39,028 nt of DNA from an uncultured Mollicutes bacterium (GCA_900540385.1 UQFY01000016.1:1-39028); one strand, 5' to 3'. Positions 7,977 through 17,198 are shown, counted from the stretch's first letter. The notes: generated from the sequence alone by a model not told the origin. Program-made: numbers and translations.

Positions 7977-9889
7977 TGAGAAAATCCATATTATTAAATG
8001 AAGATTGGACATTTCAAATCGCTTCCTTACCAGAAGAGCACGTGTCTCTTCCCCATTCTTGGAATGGCAAAGATGGACAGGACGGCGGAAATGACTATCT
8101 AAGAGATGTTGGTACCTACACCAAACATTTCCATAAACCTGAAATAGGCGATGAACACGTATATCTCCAATTTGACGCGGTGAATTCTCTTTGTGACGTT
8201 ATTTTAAATGGCAAGAATATTTGTCATCACGAAGGGGGATATTCCCGTTTCATCGTGAAAATCAATGAATTCCTTGAAGAGGAAAACGAACTCATAGTGA
8301 AAGCCGACAATAAGGCTTATGCTCGCATTTATCCAGATGCGGCTGATTTCACCTTCTATGGCGGAATCTATCGTGACGTGAATCTCTTAATTCTTCCTAA
8401 GGAGCATTTTGAGTTTCAAAAAGACTCTTCCCCCGCTTTAAAATGTTTCCCAAGCGTGAACGGCAATAAAGCCACTTTACGTGTGGAAGCTTCCGCAAAT
8501 ACAGACGATGAAATCGTTATTGAACTCTTAGATAAAGAGGGTAACGTTGTTGTTACAGGCAAAGTAAACGAGGAAATTTCCGTTCCAAACGTCCATTTAT
8601 GGAACGGTTTAAAAGATCCTTACTTATATACCGTCAAAGGAAAGCTCCTTAGAGATGGAAAGCTTCTTGATGAAGTCTCTTCTAAAATTGGTTTCCGTTT
8701 CTTTAAAGTAGACCCTAAGAAAGGTTTCTTCTTAAATGGAAAATCTTATCCTTTAAGAGGGGTCGCAAAGCATCAAGATCGTCCACATGTCGGTAATGCA
8801 ATCACCAAAGCGAATATGGATGAAGACATGAAGCTCGTCAAAGAGATTGGAGCAAACACTCTTCGCCTTTCTCATTATCAACATGATCAATATTTCTATG
8901 ATCTTTGCGATGAGAATGGCATTATCGTTTGGTCGGAAATTCCTTATATTTCCAAATATTCCAAGGAAGCGGACCCGAATGCTAAGAGTCAATTAGACGA
9001 GCTCATCCATCAATGTTTCAACCATCCATCCATTATTTGCTGGGGCATTTCAAATGAGATTACCATGTTCCGTAAACAATTTGGCAAAGATTGTAGAGCC
9101 AACCACAAAGAATTAAATGAGCATGCGCATAAGGAAGATCCATCAAGACTCACCGGCATCGCCTGCTTCTCTATGATGACAATCTTTAATCGTGTTGCTC
9201 ATATTACCGATGTTGCCTCCTATAACTTATATTGGGGCTGGTATGTCCCATTCACTCCTGTGACGGGGTGGATTCTCGATTGGTGGCATTTCTTCTATCC
9301 TCATGGCCCTATCGGTCTTAGTGAATATGGTGCGGAAGGTATGCCAAACCTCCACTCCTCTCACCCTAAGAGATTTGATAACACCGAAGAATATCAAGCT
9401 CAATATCATGAAAAGATGCTCAAATGTTTCGAAAAACGTCCATATCTTTGGGCAACCCATGTCTGGAATATGTTTGATTTCGGAAGTGATGGCAGAAACC
9501 AAGGCGGAGAGAAAGGTATTAACCATAAGGGATTAGTTACCTTTGACCGTAAAACAAAGAAAGACGCCTTTTATATTTATAAAGCCTATTGGAGTGAGGA
9601 TCCATTCGTTCACATTTGTTCGAAACGTTATGTGAATCGCACAGACAAGAAAGCCGTTATCAAGATTTACTCCAATCAAGATGAAGTAACCCTCTATAAT
9701 AACGGTAAAAAGATTGCTACAAAGAAAGGCAATAAAATATTCAAATTCAAGATTGCCTTAGATGCCGTAAATGACATAAAAGCAACCTCTGGTAACCTAG
9801 AAGATTCTGCAAAGATTATCCGCGTAAAGGAAAAAGATAAGAGCTATATCTTACCAAAAGGCGGAAATAACATGTCTTGGCAGAAATAA
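7976..9889 (+). CDS. Glycoside hydrolase family 2, probable beta-glucuronidase
   Basis: This is a cytoplasmic GH2 enzyme of 637 residues with no signal peptide. It has the jelly-roll, Ig-like and TIM-barrel order, the acid/base E361 in GISNE, and the nucleophile E450 in GLSEYGAEG. The block WNMFDFGSDGRNQGGEKGINHKG is of the type found in beta-galactosidases of this family, yet it includes an N-x-K (NHK) that in glucuronidases contacts the substrate carboxylate. The operon (coupled to the transporter and co-regulated with glucuronate catabolism) favours glucuronidase; sequence alone leaves beta-galactosidase open. Its start overlaps the transporter stop by one base (TAATG), with AAAGGG upstream. 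Confidence 0.75.
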   Translation: MRKSILLNEDWTFQIASLPEEHVSLPHSWNGKDGQDGGNDYLRDVGTYTKHFHKPEIGDEHVYLQFDAVNSLCDVILNGKNICHHEGGYSRFIVKINEFLEEENELIVKADNKAYARIYPDAADFTFYGGIYRDVNLLILPKEHFEFQKDSSPALKCFPSVNGNKATLRVEASANTDDEIVIELLDKEGNVVVTGKVNEEISVPNVHLWNGLKDPYLYTVKGKLLRDGKLLDEVSSKIGFRFFKVDPKKGFFLNGKSYPLRGVAKHQDRPHVGNAITKANMDEDMKLVKEIGANTLRLSHYQHDQYFYDLCDENGIIVWSEIPYISKYSKEADPNAKSQLDELIHQCFNHPSIICWGISNEITMFRKQFGKDCRANHKELNEHAHKEDPSRLTGIACFSMMTIFNRVAHITDVASYNLYWGWYVPFTPVTGWILDWWHFFYPHGPIGLSEYGAEGMPNLHSSHPKRFDNTEEYQAQYHEKMLKCFEKRPYLWATHVWNMFDFGSDGRNQGGEKGINHKGLVTFDRKTKKDAFYIYKAYWSEDPFVHICSKRYVNRTDKKAVIKIYSNQDEVTLYNNGKKIATKKGNKIFKFKIALDAVNDIKATSGNLEDSAKIIRVKEKDKSYILPKGGNNMSWQK

Positions 9890-9904
9890 TCCAACAGCAT
9901 AAAA

Positions 9905-9934
9905 AAACGGGCTTTCTACATGAAGGCCCGTTTT
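9905..9934. terminator. Bidirectional terminator between GH2 and bile salt hydrolase genes
   Basis: AACGGGCTTTC pairs with GAAGGCCCGTT across a 5-nt loop, flanked by a run of seven A on the left and TTTT on the right. It can stop transcripts from both converging genes. Confidence 0.85.
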
Positions 9935-9936
9935 CC

Positions 9937-10911
9937 TTAGTTTTGATAATTTATATGTTCCTTCTCTTCCAATGCGTAGGAGAAGAGTTTTTCGCTCTCT
10001 AAATCGATATTTGAGAGCTTTACTGCATTAATTTGATGGTTACCATATGTTTTGTAATAATAAATACCTTCATCCAGGTTGCAGCACGATGAATAAATCG
10101 TGATTTCATATTTGTTAGAAGAAAGCTCACAACACCCTCTTTGTTGATCTACCGAATCGAGGATGTGGAAGAATTGATTTACACTTGAGATTTCATCTTC
10201 TTCACATATAGAGTTAAATTTTGTGAAGGCAACTTTTACAAAGCGAGACGTGCTGGATAATCCTCCAGGGAGGAAATTCGTACCCATGCCCCTGCTATAT
10301 CGTTTGAAATCAATTTCGTGGGAGAAATTCTTTTCCGGATCCTTAGAGGTGATACCCATGTATTGATCCAATAAAGCTAGTTGAATGTTGTAAGGCGGGT
10401 TATTCGTAAGCACTCCAATGGAGTTTTCATATACATGGGTCCCATCTTTTTGAAACTCCACAACAATGGATTCCTTCTTATCCGCGATAAGATAATGAAG
10501 TTCTGCACATGGATAATATTCATTAAAGGGGGTGTCGCATATATTTAATGTCTTCAAAGATTCTTTGACTTCTTCGACGGACTGAAAAGAGCTAAGAATA
10601 TAGAGGATAAATTCATATTGGGCTACATCATGTCCCTCCCCTTTAGGATGGTTATATTTTGCATTACCAACGAAATTTAAACCTGCGATAGCAAGTCCTT
10701 TTTCATTAAATCCATCGTAGAAAAGAGGGTAACCATTATGAATATGAGCCATACCCATCAAAGCGTAATGGTGTTTCTTTTCTCCTAAATAACGAAAAGA
10801 TAAAGAATAATTTCGAAGTAGAATAGCAATTTCTTCCCCATAAGAGAATTCATAATCAAGGTTTCTTCCAAAATAATGATTCTTGGTCGTAAAAGTAATG
10901 GATGTGCACAT
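9937..10911 (-). CDS. Choloylglycine hydrolase family protein, probable bile salt hydrolase
   Basis: This Ntn hydrolase is expected to deconjugate glycine- or taurine-linked bile salts in the cytoplasm. I take the start at the ATG giving MCTSITF, because Cys2 must become the N-terminal nucleophile and a good AGGAG lies 8 nt upstream; the longer frame to 10938 would bury it. The resulting 324 residues match the family. The canonical active-site set is visible: C2, R16, D19, N79 (GLN), N171 (LTNNP) and R223 (STSRF). N79 favours bile salt hydrolase over penicillin V acylase, where Tyr is common, but the substrate is inferred. It is a single-gene unit between convergent and divergent neighbours. 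Confidence 0.88.
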   Translation of the reverse strand: MCTSITFTTKNHYFGRNLDYEFSYGEEIAILLRNYSLSFRYLGEKKHHYALMGMAHIHNGYPLFYDGFNEKGLAIAGLNFVGNAKYNHPKGEGHDVAQYEFILYILSSFQSVEEVKESLKTLNICDTPFNEYYPCAELHYLIADKKESIVVEFQKDGTHVYENSIGVLTNNPPYNIQLALLDQYMGITSKDPEKNFSHEIDFKRYSRGMGTNFLPGGLSSTSRFVKVAFTKFNSICEEDEISSVNQFFHILDSVDQQRGCCELSSNKYEITIYSSCCNLDEGIYYYKTYGNHQINAVKLSNIDLESEKLFSYALEEKEHINYQN

Positions 10912-11022
10912 AAGTTCTTCTCCTTTATTTAACTTCATTCTAACAAGGTGGCCATCAAATGGAAGAGGCAGATTTAAAATGAATGCACGTCCCCTTTCTT
11001 TTCATATAAACTAATAACAATT

Positions 11023-11676
11023 ATGAGATGGGGCAAACTTTTTGAAAGATTACCGACTGCCGATGAAATATATTTTCGTTATTATGATATTTCTTCTGAT
11101 TTAAAAGAAAGCCCTAAATATCTTGAGTACATCAAAGAGAAATTTGCTCTTAGGCATGATATCGAGAAAAAATATAAAAGTAATATCTCTGAAGAATTAT
11201 CCAAAACAAATGGCCAACCATATCGTGTTTATTTTGAAAACTTAGCCTATACATTTGCTTATTATCCAAATAAAGTTCCTTCCGATTTTCTTTGTGATGC
11301 GGATAGAGAAGTTCAAACGATAGTAAAAGATTTTGTTGAGAAACATCGTCCTTTTCAAAAAGAAATGGAAGATTTCCTCGTAAGCGAAGAATGCCATTTT
11401 GGAAGATATTTACGAAACATTGGATTGTTTCCTTATCTAAAAAGAATAAGGATTGAGCCTCATTTTTATCAATTAAAGAACAGCACTGTATCAGGAAACG
11501 TTTCTTTCTCTCTCAACGACGAAAGCAAAGCAATTATTGTACGCATCTATAAAAATACATATTCAAGCGGCTCGGATGAAATGGCGCTTCTAAGCAATAA
11601 TAAAACCATTTTTTGGTACGACGAATATGGAGATTCTTTTACAACGTTTAAAGATATAAAAAAGAACGCCCGTTGA
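11023..11676 (+). CDS. Hypothetical protein, possibly translated from a leaderless mRNA
   Basis: I do not recognise this 217-residue protein. It has no signal peptide or membrane segment, and it is rich in Tyr, Phe and charged residues (EIYFRYYDI; PFQKEMEDFLVSEE; FGRYLRNIGLFPYLKRIRIEP), which suggests a folded cytoplasmic protein. No ribosome-binding site precedes the ATG. A -10-like TATAAA (11005-11010) ends 12 nt before it, so the transcript would begin within about 6 nt of the start. The -35 is poor. The last codons lie inside the terminator hairpin. The stop codon and length give ordinary coding statistics, so I think it is real. Confidence 0.6.
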   Translation: MRWGKLFERLPTADEIYFRYYDISSDLKESPKYLEYIKEKFALRHDIEKKYKSNISEELSKTNGQPYRVYFENLAYTFAYYPNKVPSDFLCDADREVQTIVKDFVEKHRPFQKEMEDFLVSEECHFGRYLRNIGLFPYLKRIRIEPHFYQLKNSTVSGNVSFSLNDESKAIIVRIYKNTYSSGSDEMALLSNNKTIFWYDEYGDSFTTFKDIKKNAR

Positions 11677-11688
11677 TAGGCGTTCTTT
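11661..11688. terminator. Terminator shared by convergent genes
   Basis: AAAGAACGCC pairs perfectly with GGCGTTCTTT across an 8-nt loop. The minus-strand side runs into TTTTTT, so it mainly terminates the lipoprotein operon; the plus-strand side is weaker. The stem includes the end of the 11023 gene. Confidence 0.85.
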
Positions 11689-11704
11689 GAGATGATAAAG
11701 GGAT

Positions 11705-13405
11705 TTATCTTATATCTTTCGCGAGGATTCCAACGAGGAAGACATAATATTTCTGTCCCGTAATCGCGTCCGTTTGTGGCCCTAAGATAGGTTCAAGGGT
11801 AAGTTGCTTTTTACCAACCGTTTTGGTATAAAGGGAATAAGTGTTTCCATCGGTATCCGTTTCTTCACTCTTTGTGAAGCCGGCCGTCTCAAGTTTCGGG
11901 CCATAAGCAGCGAAGAGTTCTTGTCCTTCCGCTAAGGTGGATATTCTTGCTTGAAGGAAAGGGATACCATTTGTTGTTCCATAGTATCCTTCGGAATAGA
12001 TTCCGCCAAAGGTTGGAATAGCGTTAAGAATGGCCTTGCCACCTAAATCCTCAACAAGGGACACATAATCGTTCTCATCACGGATGATTTGATCCCAGGT
12101 TAATTCAGAAGAATCTTCCTTGATTTGATATGTGGGTGCACTCTTTTTCCCAAAATTGGTGAAAACCATCTCTTCTTTTGCACCGAAAATAGTACGACCA
12201 TTTCCCTCATTGGTTGAAGTAAAGGTGATCTTATCATCCTCTAATTTAATGGTAAGGGTTTTAATAGCATCGGAGACAAATGGGGTATAAATGCTCGTGG
12301 TGCTAAACATACCTAAATATTTGCTATCGAGAGTAAACACTCCATCTTTTTCATTAAAGAAGGCGCTAGAAATGGCGTATGTTGGCCAGAAGTCAGTCAC
12401 GTTAGCTTTCATAGGTTTGCCCGAAAGATAAGCCGTTCCATCATAAAGAGCAAGCCTTTGAATTTTCGAATCTTTCGTCACATATGATGCTTCTTCAGAG
12501 ACTTTGTTCGCACTATTTAAGAAACGATAGGTAAATCCATCGCCCCAAACAGAGGAAACGACGCTTTCTGTTTGTTCATATCTTCCATCTTTGGCTTTGA
12601 TTTCGTAGTTTACACCATTCGCGTCAAAATTAAGCGTAGCAATCTTTTTCATTGCCTCTTGGAAGGTTTTGTTTTCTTCTTTGTTAATGGTTTGAATGTC
12701 TTTAACACTTTCTCCCATGCTAACAAAGCTTCCTTCGTAAACAGTAGAAACGCTAATGTCTGTAATATAAGTAACGGTGTATTTTTCTAGTTCCGCTTTA
12801 AAGGAAACGCTGCCATCTTCATTCATGGTTAAAACCATAGAAGAAATGGAAGAATCGCTGCTTCTTGGATAACCACGTAATTGGCTGCCCATAAATTTTG
12901 CAGCCGCAAGATTTTTATCTTTCTTAAAAACATATGCTCCATCTTTTTCTTCGAAGTTTTCTTTTTTGAAAACAGTGAAGGCATTCTTCAAGAAAGAAGA
13001 GCTCCAGCTTTTTCCTTCAACAGGTGTGGAGGAAATCGTATTGGCTAAGCTGAGAGTATGTTGAACGATGTTCTTATTTTCTTCTGCATAAAGATAATCA
13101 TTATTCACCACGCTCTTATCAGGATCTCCCGAAAGAGTTGGATTGTAGACAAGGTGACGATATTTTGTCGAATCGCCATAGATTTCTTCATAGCCTTTAT
13201 AAACGGTCTTGCTACCCGAAGAGCTTTGAACCGCTTGGTAAGTTGAAGTAACAAGTAAATCAAGATGATATCCGCCTTTTAATTTCTCCAAGGTTTCATC
13301 TAAAGTAAGAGGAGCTTTGCTCTCCTCAGAGCTTTGCTTTTCGCTTGGAGTGCAACCTGCAAGCAAAACAAACGCAGATAAGAATAAAATCGATGATTTT
13401 TTCAT
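11705..13405 (-). CDS. Secreted lipoprotein with a duplicated domain, function unknown
   Basis: The 566-residue protein starts with a lipoprotein signal peptide ending in LLAGC (lipidated Cys18) and a short Ser-rich stretch. The body looks like two tandem copies of a domain of about 200 residues: copy one has FEEKDGAYVF near 151-160 and copy two NEKDGVFTLD near 351-360, each followed by a strand of the form L-T-hydrophobic-x-EDG/D. The C-terminal 130 residues (LTWDQIIRDENDYVSLVEDLGG onward) form a third part. The BIG2 lipoprotein upstream shares the EKDGVYTL module. It is the last gene of a three-gene operon, 20 nt after its neighbour, with AAAGGAGA before the ATG. No enzyme motif is visible. 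Confidence 0.75.
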   Translation of the reverse strand: MKKSSILFLSAFVLLAGCTPSEKQSSEESKAPLTLDETLEKLKGGYHLDLLVTSTYQAVQSSSGSKTVYKGYEEIYGDSTKYRHLVYNPTLSGDPDKSVVNNDYLYAEENKNIVQHTLSLANTISSTPVEGKSWSSSFLKNAFTVFKKENFEEKDGAYVFKKDKNLAAAKFMGSQLRGYPRSSDSSISSMVLTMNEDGSVSFKAELEKYTVTYITDISVSTVYEGSFVSMGESVKDIQTINKEENKTFQEAMKKIATLNFDANGVNYEIKAKDGRYEQTESVVSSVWGDGFTYRFLNSANKVSEEASYVTKDSKIQRLALYDGTAYLSGKPMKANVTDFWPTYAISSAFFNEKDGVFTLDSKYLGMFSTTSIYTPFVSDAIKTLTIKLEDDKITFTSTNEGNGRTIFGAKEEMVFTNFGKKSAPTYQIKEDSSELTWDQIIRDENDYVSLVEDLGGKAILNAIPTFGGIYSEGYYGTTNGIPFLQARISTLAEGQELFAAYGPKLETAGFTKSEETDTDGNTYSLYTKTVGKKQLTLEPILGPQTDAITGQKYYVFLVGILAKDIR

Positions 13406-13425
13406 ATTTATTATCTCCTTTAAGC

Positions 13426-15489
13426 TTAATTAAGCATCAAATTGGCCCTGTTACTAACCGCACCTAAATAAATGCCCTTTGCTCCTTCAGAAAGAACGAC
13501 AGCGGCCTTAACGGCAGTGCCTTTAGAACCTTTAAGAGAAACGGCTTTGTCTTTGACTTCAAAATTGCCAGTTAGTTCGTCACCGGTATTTTTAAGAAGA
13601 ACAAACGTTCCGGTTGTGGTAGAACCTTCTTTTAAGGTGAATTCTGCTGTTTGGAAGAGGGAAGAAGCATTTAAAGCATTCCATTTGGCCTTTGCTAAAT
13701 AAGAAGCAATTCCTTCATCAGTATAAGCAAAGACATTTATTTCTTTCATTTCTGTTTCCAAACCACTTGCGCTCTTTGCTTTTAAAGAGATTTTGCCAGG
13801 CTTGCTTGTGTGAAGCGTATAGCTGAAAGGTGCATTCTTCGTAACTGTCGCACCAATTTCATTCGTGACAAATTCAATGGTTGTGTCGTCATCAGCACCT
13901 GCATTAGCAGTTAACGTAAATGGGGTGTCACCCGCAATAATGTTTTCAGAAAGATACGTCTTATCTTTCACTCCCATAGCTAAAGAAGAAGGCTTTGGAG
14001 AGAATTCTAAGCTAGTGATCTCGTGGTTTTCAATCTCCACTTCAATTTTGAAATCGCTTAACAAGGTCGTCTTGTAATTAAAGACAAAGCTTCCCGCCTT
14101 TTTGATAGTAAGGGCATTGTCATCTAAGGTATAAGCATCTTTTGAAGCAGTTTGGCCATCTTTGGTAACCGAAACTAATGTAAGAGGGTCAATATTGGTG
14201 GATCCTGTTCCGTTTTTATTAACAATAACAAAATATTTTTTGTTTAATTCGAAACTCGTTACTGGTTGAGTCGCATAAGGATTTTCGCCTAAGAAAATGA
14301 TTAAGTCACTCTTGTTCTTAAAGAAGTACTTATCGAGATCTAAATCCATGCTTTCTCTTGCACCGATTGTTTCTTCGAGAGTAACGCCTGTATCGAAAGT
14401 CAAACGACGCTTAGAACCATCTGTTTCCGAATCATAGGACTTGATATGCGAGCTTAAAGAAGAAAGATAACCTTCATCATTCAACTTAATGGTCATGCTA
14501 TATTCCATATGAACGTTGTTATCGACATCATCCTTCACGATTTCAGAGGTATTTAATGTATAAACACCATCTTTTTCTTCTAATGAAGCGTTTCTTCTTG
14601 CTTCGATGGAGGAGAACTTGCTTGTTCCATCGAAATAATTGTCTAAGACATAACGTAATGCACCAATCTTTTTGGAGAATTCGCCTTTATTTAAGAAGGT
14701 GTTGGTTCCTTCTGGATCGGTAATTTCTTTGCTGGAAGACTTTTGCTCGTTCACAGTGTATTTATCATTAGAGAAATCACTTACGACATCGACAAGACGG
14801 TTATGGGCAATGCCATATTGATAAAGGGTCTTGATATCGTTTTCCCCTTTGTCAGTTTCGATGGTTTCAATGCTGGTTTTAGAATCTGTGTAGAAAGAAG
14901 CGTTCCAAGTCGTTCCGTTTGAACGGTTGATGACGTTCTCCCATTCTTTGGTATCTTTGTTTTGTTGATAATGATACTCATCATTTTGAACGGATAAAGT
15001 AAGTCTAGATACTTTGGAAGCGTCTTTTGCTTCAGCCTTTGTAAGTAACTCTACAAATCTAGGATAGGCCGTAGAATCAATCTTTGCTTCAACGGTAATC
15101 GTGATAGGTTCACTCGTTTTGCCAGAAATACTTGCAGTAATTTGGGCTTCGCCTTTAGAAACCCCTTTGATTTTGCCAGTATTGTCTACGCTTAAAACAT
15201 CATTGTTGGAACTTTTCCAAGTAAGGGTGTCACCTGGTTTGGCATTTTCCACTTGAGCTTGTAGTTGAAGCTCATCTCCAACGGTGATTGTATTCTTAGC
15301 GGGAGCAACAATAGAAACAGATACTTCTAAGACAGGTGCTTCACTTGTGTTTGTAGAAGAGCTAGCAACACTGCTATTGCTTTCTTCCTTAGATGAAGCA
15401 TTAGACGAAGAAACTTCATTCGAAGAACAAGCGGCTAAGCCTAATAAGGCAGCAACGCTTAATAAAGTTAAACAAATTGGTTTTTTCAT
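13426..15489 (-). CDS. Surface lipoprotein with an Ig-like BIG2 domain
   Basis: The signal peptide ends in GLAAC (Cys21), followed by a Ser/Asn/Glu-rich linker (22-50). Residues about 54-135 form a BIG2-type Ig-like domain (ITVGDELQLQAQV, LTWKSSNNDVLSVDNTGKIKGVSKGEAQITA), usually seen in cell-surface adhesins. The middle carries an EKDGVYTL module like that of the downstream lipoprotein, and later segments (VTSFELNKKYFVIVNKNG; SKPGKISLKAKSASG) look like further beta-sandwich domains. It is probably an extracellular scaffold or adhesin on the outer face of the membrane; the ligand is unknown. AAGAGGAA precedes the start. Confidence 0.85.
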   Translation of the reverse strand: MKKPICLTLLSVAALLGLAACSSNEVSSSNASSKEESNSSVASSSTNTSEAPVLEVSVSIVAPAKNTITVGDELQLQAQVENAKPGDTLTWKSSNNDVLSVDNTGKIKGVSKGEAQITASISGKTSEPITITVEAKIDSTAYPRFVELLTKAEAKDASKVSRLTLSVQNDEYHYQQNKDTKEWENVINRSNGTTWNASFYTDSKTSIETIETDKGENDIKTLYQYGIAHNRLVDVVSDFSNDKYTVNEQKSSSKEITDPEGTNTFLNKGEFSKKIGALRYVLDNYFDGTSKFSSIEARRNASLEEKDGVYTLNTSEIVKDDVDNNVHMEYSMTIKLNDEGYLSSLSSHIKSYDSETDGSKRRLTFDTGVTLEETIGARESMDLDLDKYFFKNKSDLIIFLGENPYATQPVTSFELNKKYFVIVNKNGTGSTNIDPLTLVSVTKDGQTASKDAYTLDDNALTIKKAGSFVFNYKTTLLSDFKIEVEIENHEITSLEFSPKPSSLAMGVKDKTYLSENIIAGDTPFTLTANAGADDDTTIEFVTNEIGATVTKNAPFSYTLHTSKPGKISLKAKSASGLETEMKEINVFAYTDEGIASYLAKAKWNALNASSLFQTAEFTLKEGSTTTGTFVLLKNTGDELTGNFEVKDKAVSLKGSKGTAVKAAVVLSEGAKGIYLGAVSNRANLMLN

Positions 15490-15507
15490 GATTATTCCTC
15501 TTATTAA

Positions 15508-17142
15508 TTATTTACTCACTCCGTAATTGAGTGCTTTTACACCTGTGCACCAGGTTGCATCGAAGAGATATGGTCTTTCTTTAAAGGCAGTATTCACCGT
15601 AAGGTTGGCACAAGAAGTGATTGCGGATGCACTTGCTTCTAAAACGCTATTAGGAACATATAATTCCGTTAAAGATTCATCTCTATCAAAAAGATTGCCC
15701 TCTAATTTAACAACGCTATCAGGAATGTTGATGGAGACAAGCTTTTCGCAATTTCCAGCAAAGCCAGATCCTAAAACGGTGGGTTTATTAAGAAGTTCGA
15801 TGCTTGTAAGAGAAGAACAAGAATTGAAGAGATTCCCACCCATGTTTTTAACGGTGGCAGGAATACTCATAGAAGTCAGAGAAGTCATTTGGAAGAAGGC
15901 TTCCTCTCCAATGGTTTCAACGCTAGCAGGAATGTTAAAAGAGGGAATGCCTTTTGCATCTCTAAGACATTGACCAGCCATAACAACGGTATGTTCATCG
16001 AGGGTTAAAGAGGTCGCTTTTGTATCTTTTAATCCCACAAACACATGATATGGGTTCTCGATATTTCCTAAATAATTGCCGCCATCTTTTTCGTTAAAGG
16101 TTAAAGCGCCAGGATTATCAAATTCCGTAAACGCATAAGATCCCACTTCTTTCACGCTAGAAGGAATGTTGATAGAAGCGAGTTTGATGGCTCCGGAGAA
16201 AGCTTCGTTTTCGATTGTTTCCAAGGAATTTCCGCTAATGGTGCAAGTGGTCATGTTTGTGCAACCAGAGAAGGCATATTGGTCGATACGTTTCACACTT
16301 GAAGGAATTACGATGGATTCAAATGGGCAAGATCTAAATGCGGATGCGCAAATAACTTCCAATCCTTCATTCAATGTGACTTTCGTGAGGGATTTTTCGC
16401 TTTCGAAAAGAGAACCGCCAACGATTTTTGTATCAGGATGGAGCTCAACTTCTTCTGGAGCGGCGTTTTTCGCATTTACTTTATATGCAAGCAAATGTTG
16501 ATTACTAGAATTTCCTAAATATTCAATGCCTTTATAGACATAAGTGGCAAGTTTATCAGATTGGAAAAGGTTAGAACCCAAATCTTTTAAAGTAGAAGGA
16601 AGAGAAATGTTTTCTAGATTCACGCAGTTAGAGAAAGCAGAATCGCCAATCGTTTCCACTCCTTCTGGAATATTGATGTTTTTAATGTAACGAAGACCTA
16701 CAAAGGCTCTTTTACCAATATTCCTTAGGGTTGAAGGCAAGGAGATTTCTTCGATATTGGTGCAGCCAAGGAAAGCATCCACGCCAATGGAAGTAACATT
16801 CTCAGGCACAACAACTTTCGTAATCTTTGTCTTATCTTTGAATGCTCCATCTAAGATACGAGTTACTGGTTTTCCTTCATAGGTTGCAGGAATGCTAGCA
16901 ACTGGAGAACTTCCTTTTACTTTTTTAAGGACGGCTTCATTTCCACTGACACCGATTTCATAAGAAATATTGTCTTGAACAGGCGTTTCTTCTTTGCTGG
17001 ATGAAGATTCTTTGCTAGAAGAAACTTCACTTTTTTCCTCACTGCTAGAAACTTCACTACTACTAGTAGAAGGAAGGTGTTGCGTTTGGCAAGCAGTTAA
17101 AAGTAAAAAAGAAGGTATAAGAATCGAACAGGTTTTTTTCAT
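15508..17142 (-). CDS. BspA-like leucine-rich repeat surface lipoprotein
   Basis: I place the start at 17142 (MKKTCSIL), which yields a proper lipoprotein signal ending in LLTAC (Cys18). The frame extends to 17220 but would put 26 odd residues in front, and the promoter -10 lies inside that stretch. GGGGG 6 nt upstream acts as the ribosome-binding site. After a Ser/Glu-rich linker come about a dozen LRR_5/BspA-type repeats of the form IGxxAFxxCxxLxxIxIPxxV, the treponema/Bacteroides-like repeat found in gut and oral surface proteins binding host or bacterial ligands. It is the first gene of the three-lipoprotein operon, 18 nt before the BIG2 gene. 544 residues. Confidence 0.85.
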   Translation of the reverse strand: MKKTCSILIPSFLLLTACQTQHLPSTSSSEVSSSEEKSEVSSSKESSSSKEETPVQDNISYEIGVSGNEAVLKKVKGSSPVASIPATYEGKPVTRILDGAFKDKTKITKVVVPENVTSIGVDAFLGCTNIEEISLPSTLRNIGKRAFVGLRYIKNINIPEGVETIGDSAFSNCVNLENISLPSTLKDLGSNLFQSDKLATYVYKGIEYLGNSSNQHLLAYKVNAKNAAPEEVELHPDTKIVGGSLFESEKSLTKVTLNEGLEVICASAFRSCPFESIVIPSSVKRIDQYAFSGCTNMTTCTISGNSLETIENEAFSGAIKLASINIPSSVKEVGSYAFTEFDNPGALTFNEKDGGNYLGNIENPYHVFVGLKDTKATSLTLDEHTVVMAGQCLRDAKGIPSFNIPASVETIGEEAFFQMTSLTSMSIPATVKNMGGNLFNSCSSLTSIELLNKPTVLGSGFAGNCEKLVSINIPDSVVKLEGNLFDRDESLTELYVPNSVLEASASAITSCANLTVNTAFKERPYLFDATWCTGVKALNYGVSK

Positions 17143-17169
17143 AAAGGCCCCCATCATTTGAACTATAGA

Positions 17170-17198
17170 ATTATATTCTATGTTTTTACAATAGTGAA
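17170..17198 (-). promoter_or_regulatory. Promoter of the lipoprotein operon
   Basis: On the minus strand, TTCACT (17193-17198), 17 nt, then a perfect TATAAT (17170-17175), giving a short leader to the start at 17142. Confidence 0.65.

Noticed and set aside
10912..10938. Upstream start of the bile salt hydrolase
   Set aside because: It would put nine residues before the Cys that must become N-terminal.
15340..17080. Repeats of serine codons in the lipoprotein linkers as a CRISPR or tandem DNA repeat
   Set aside because: They are low-complexity Ser/Glu linkers at the protein level, with no regular spacers.
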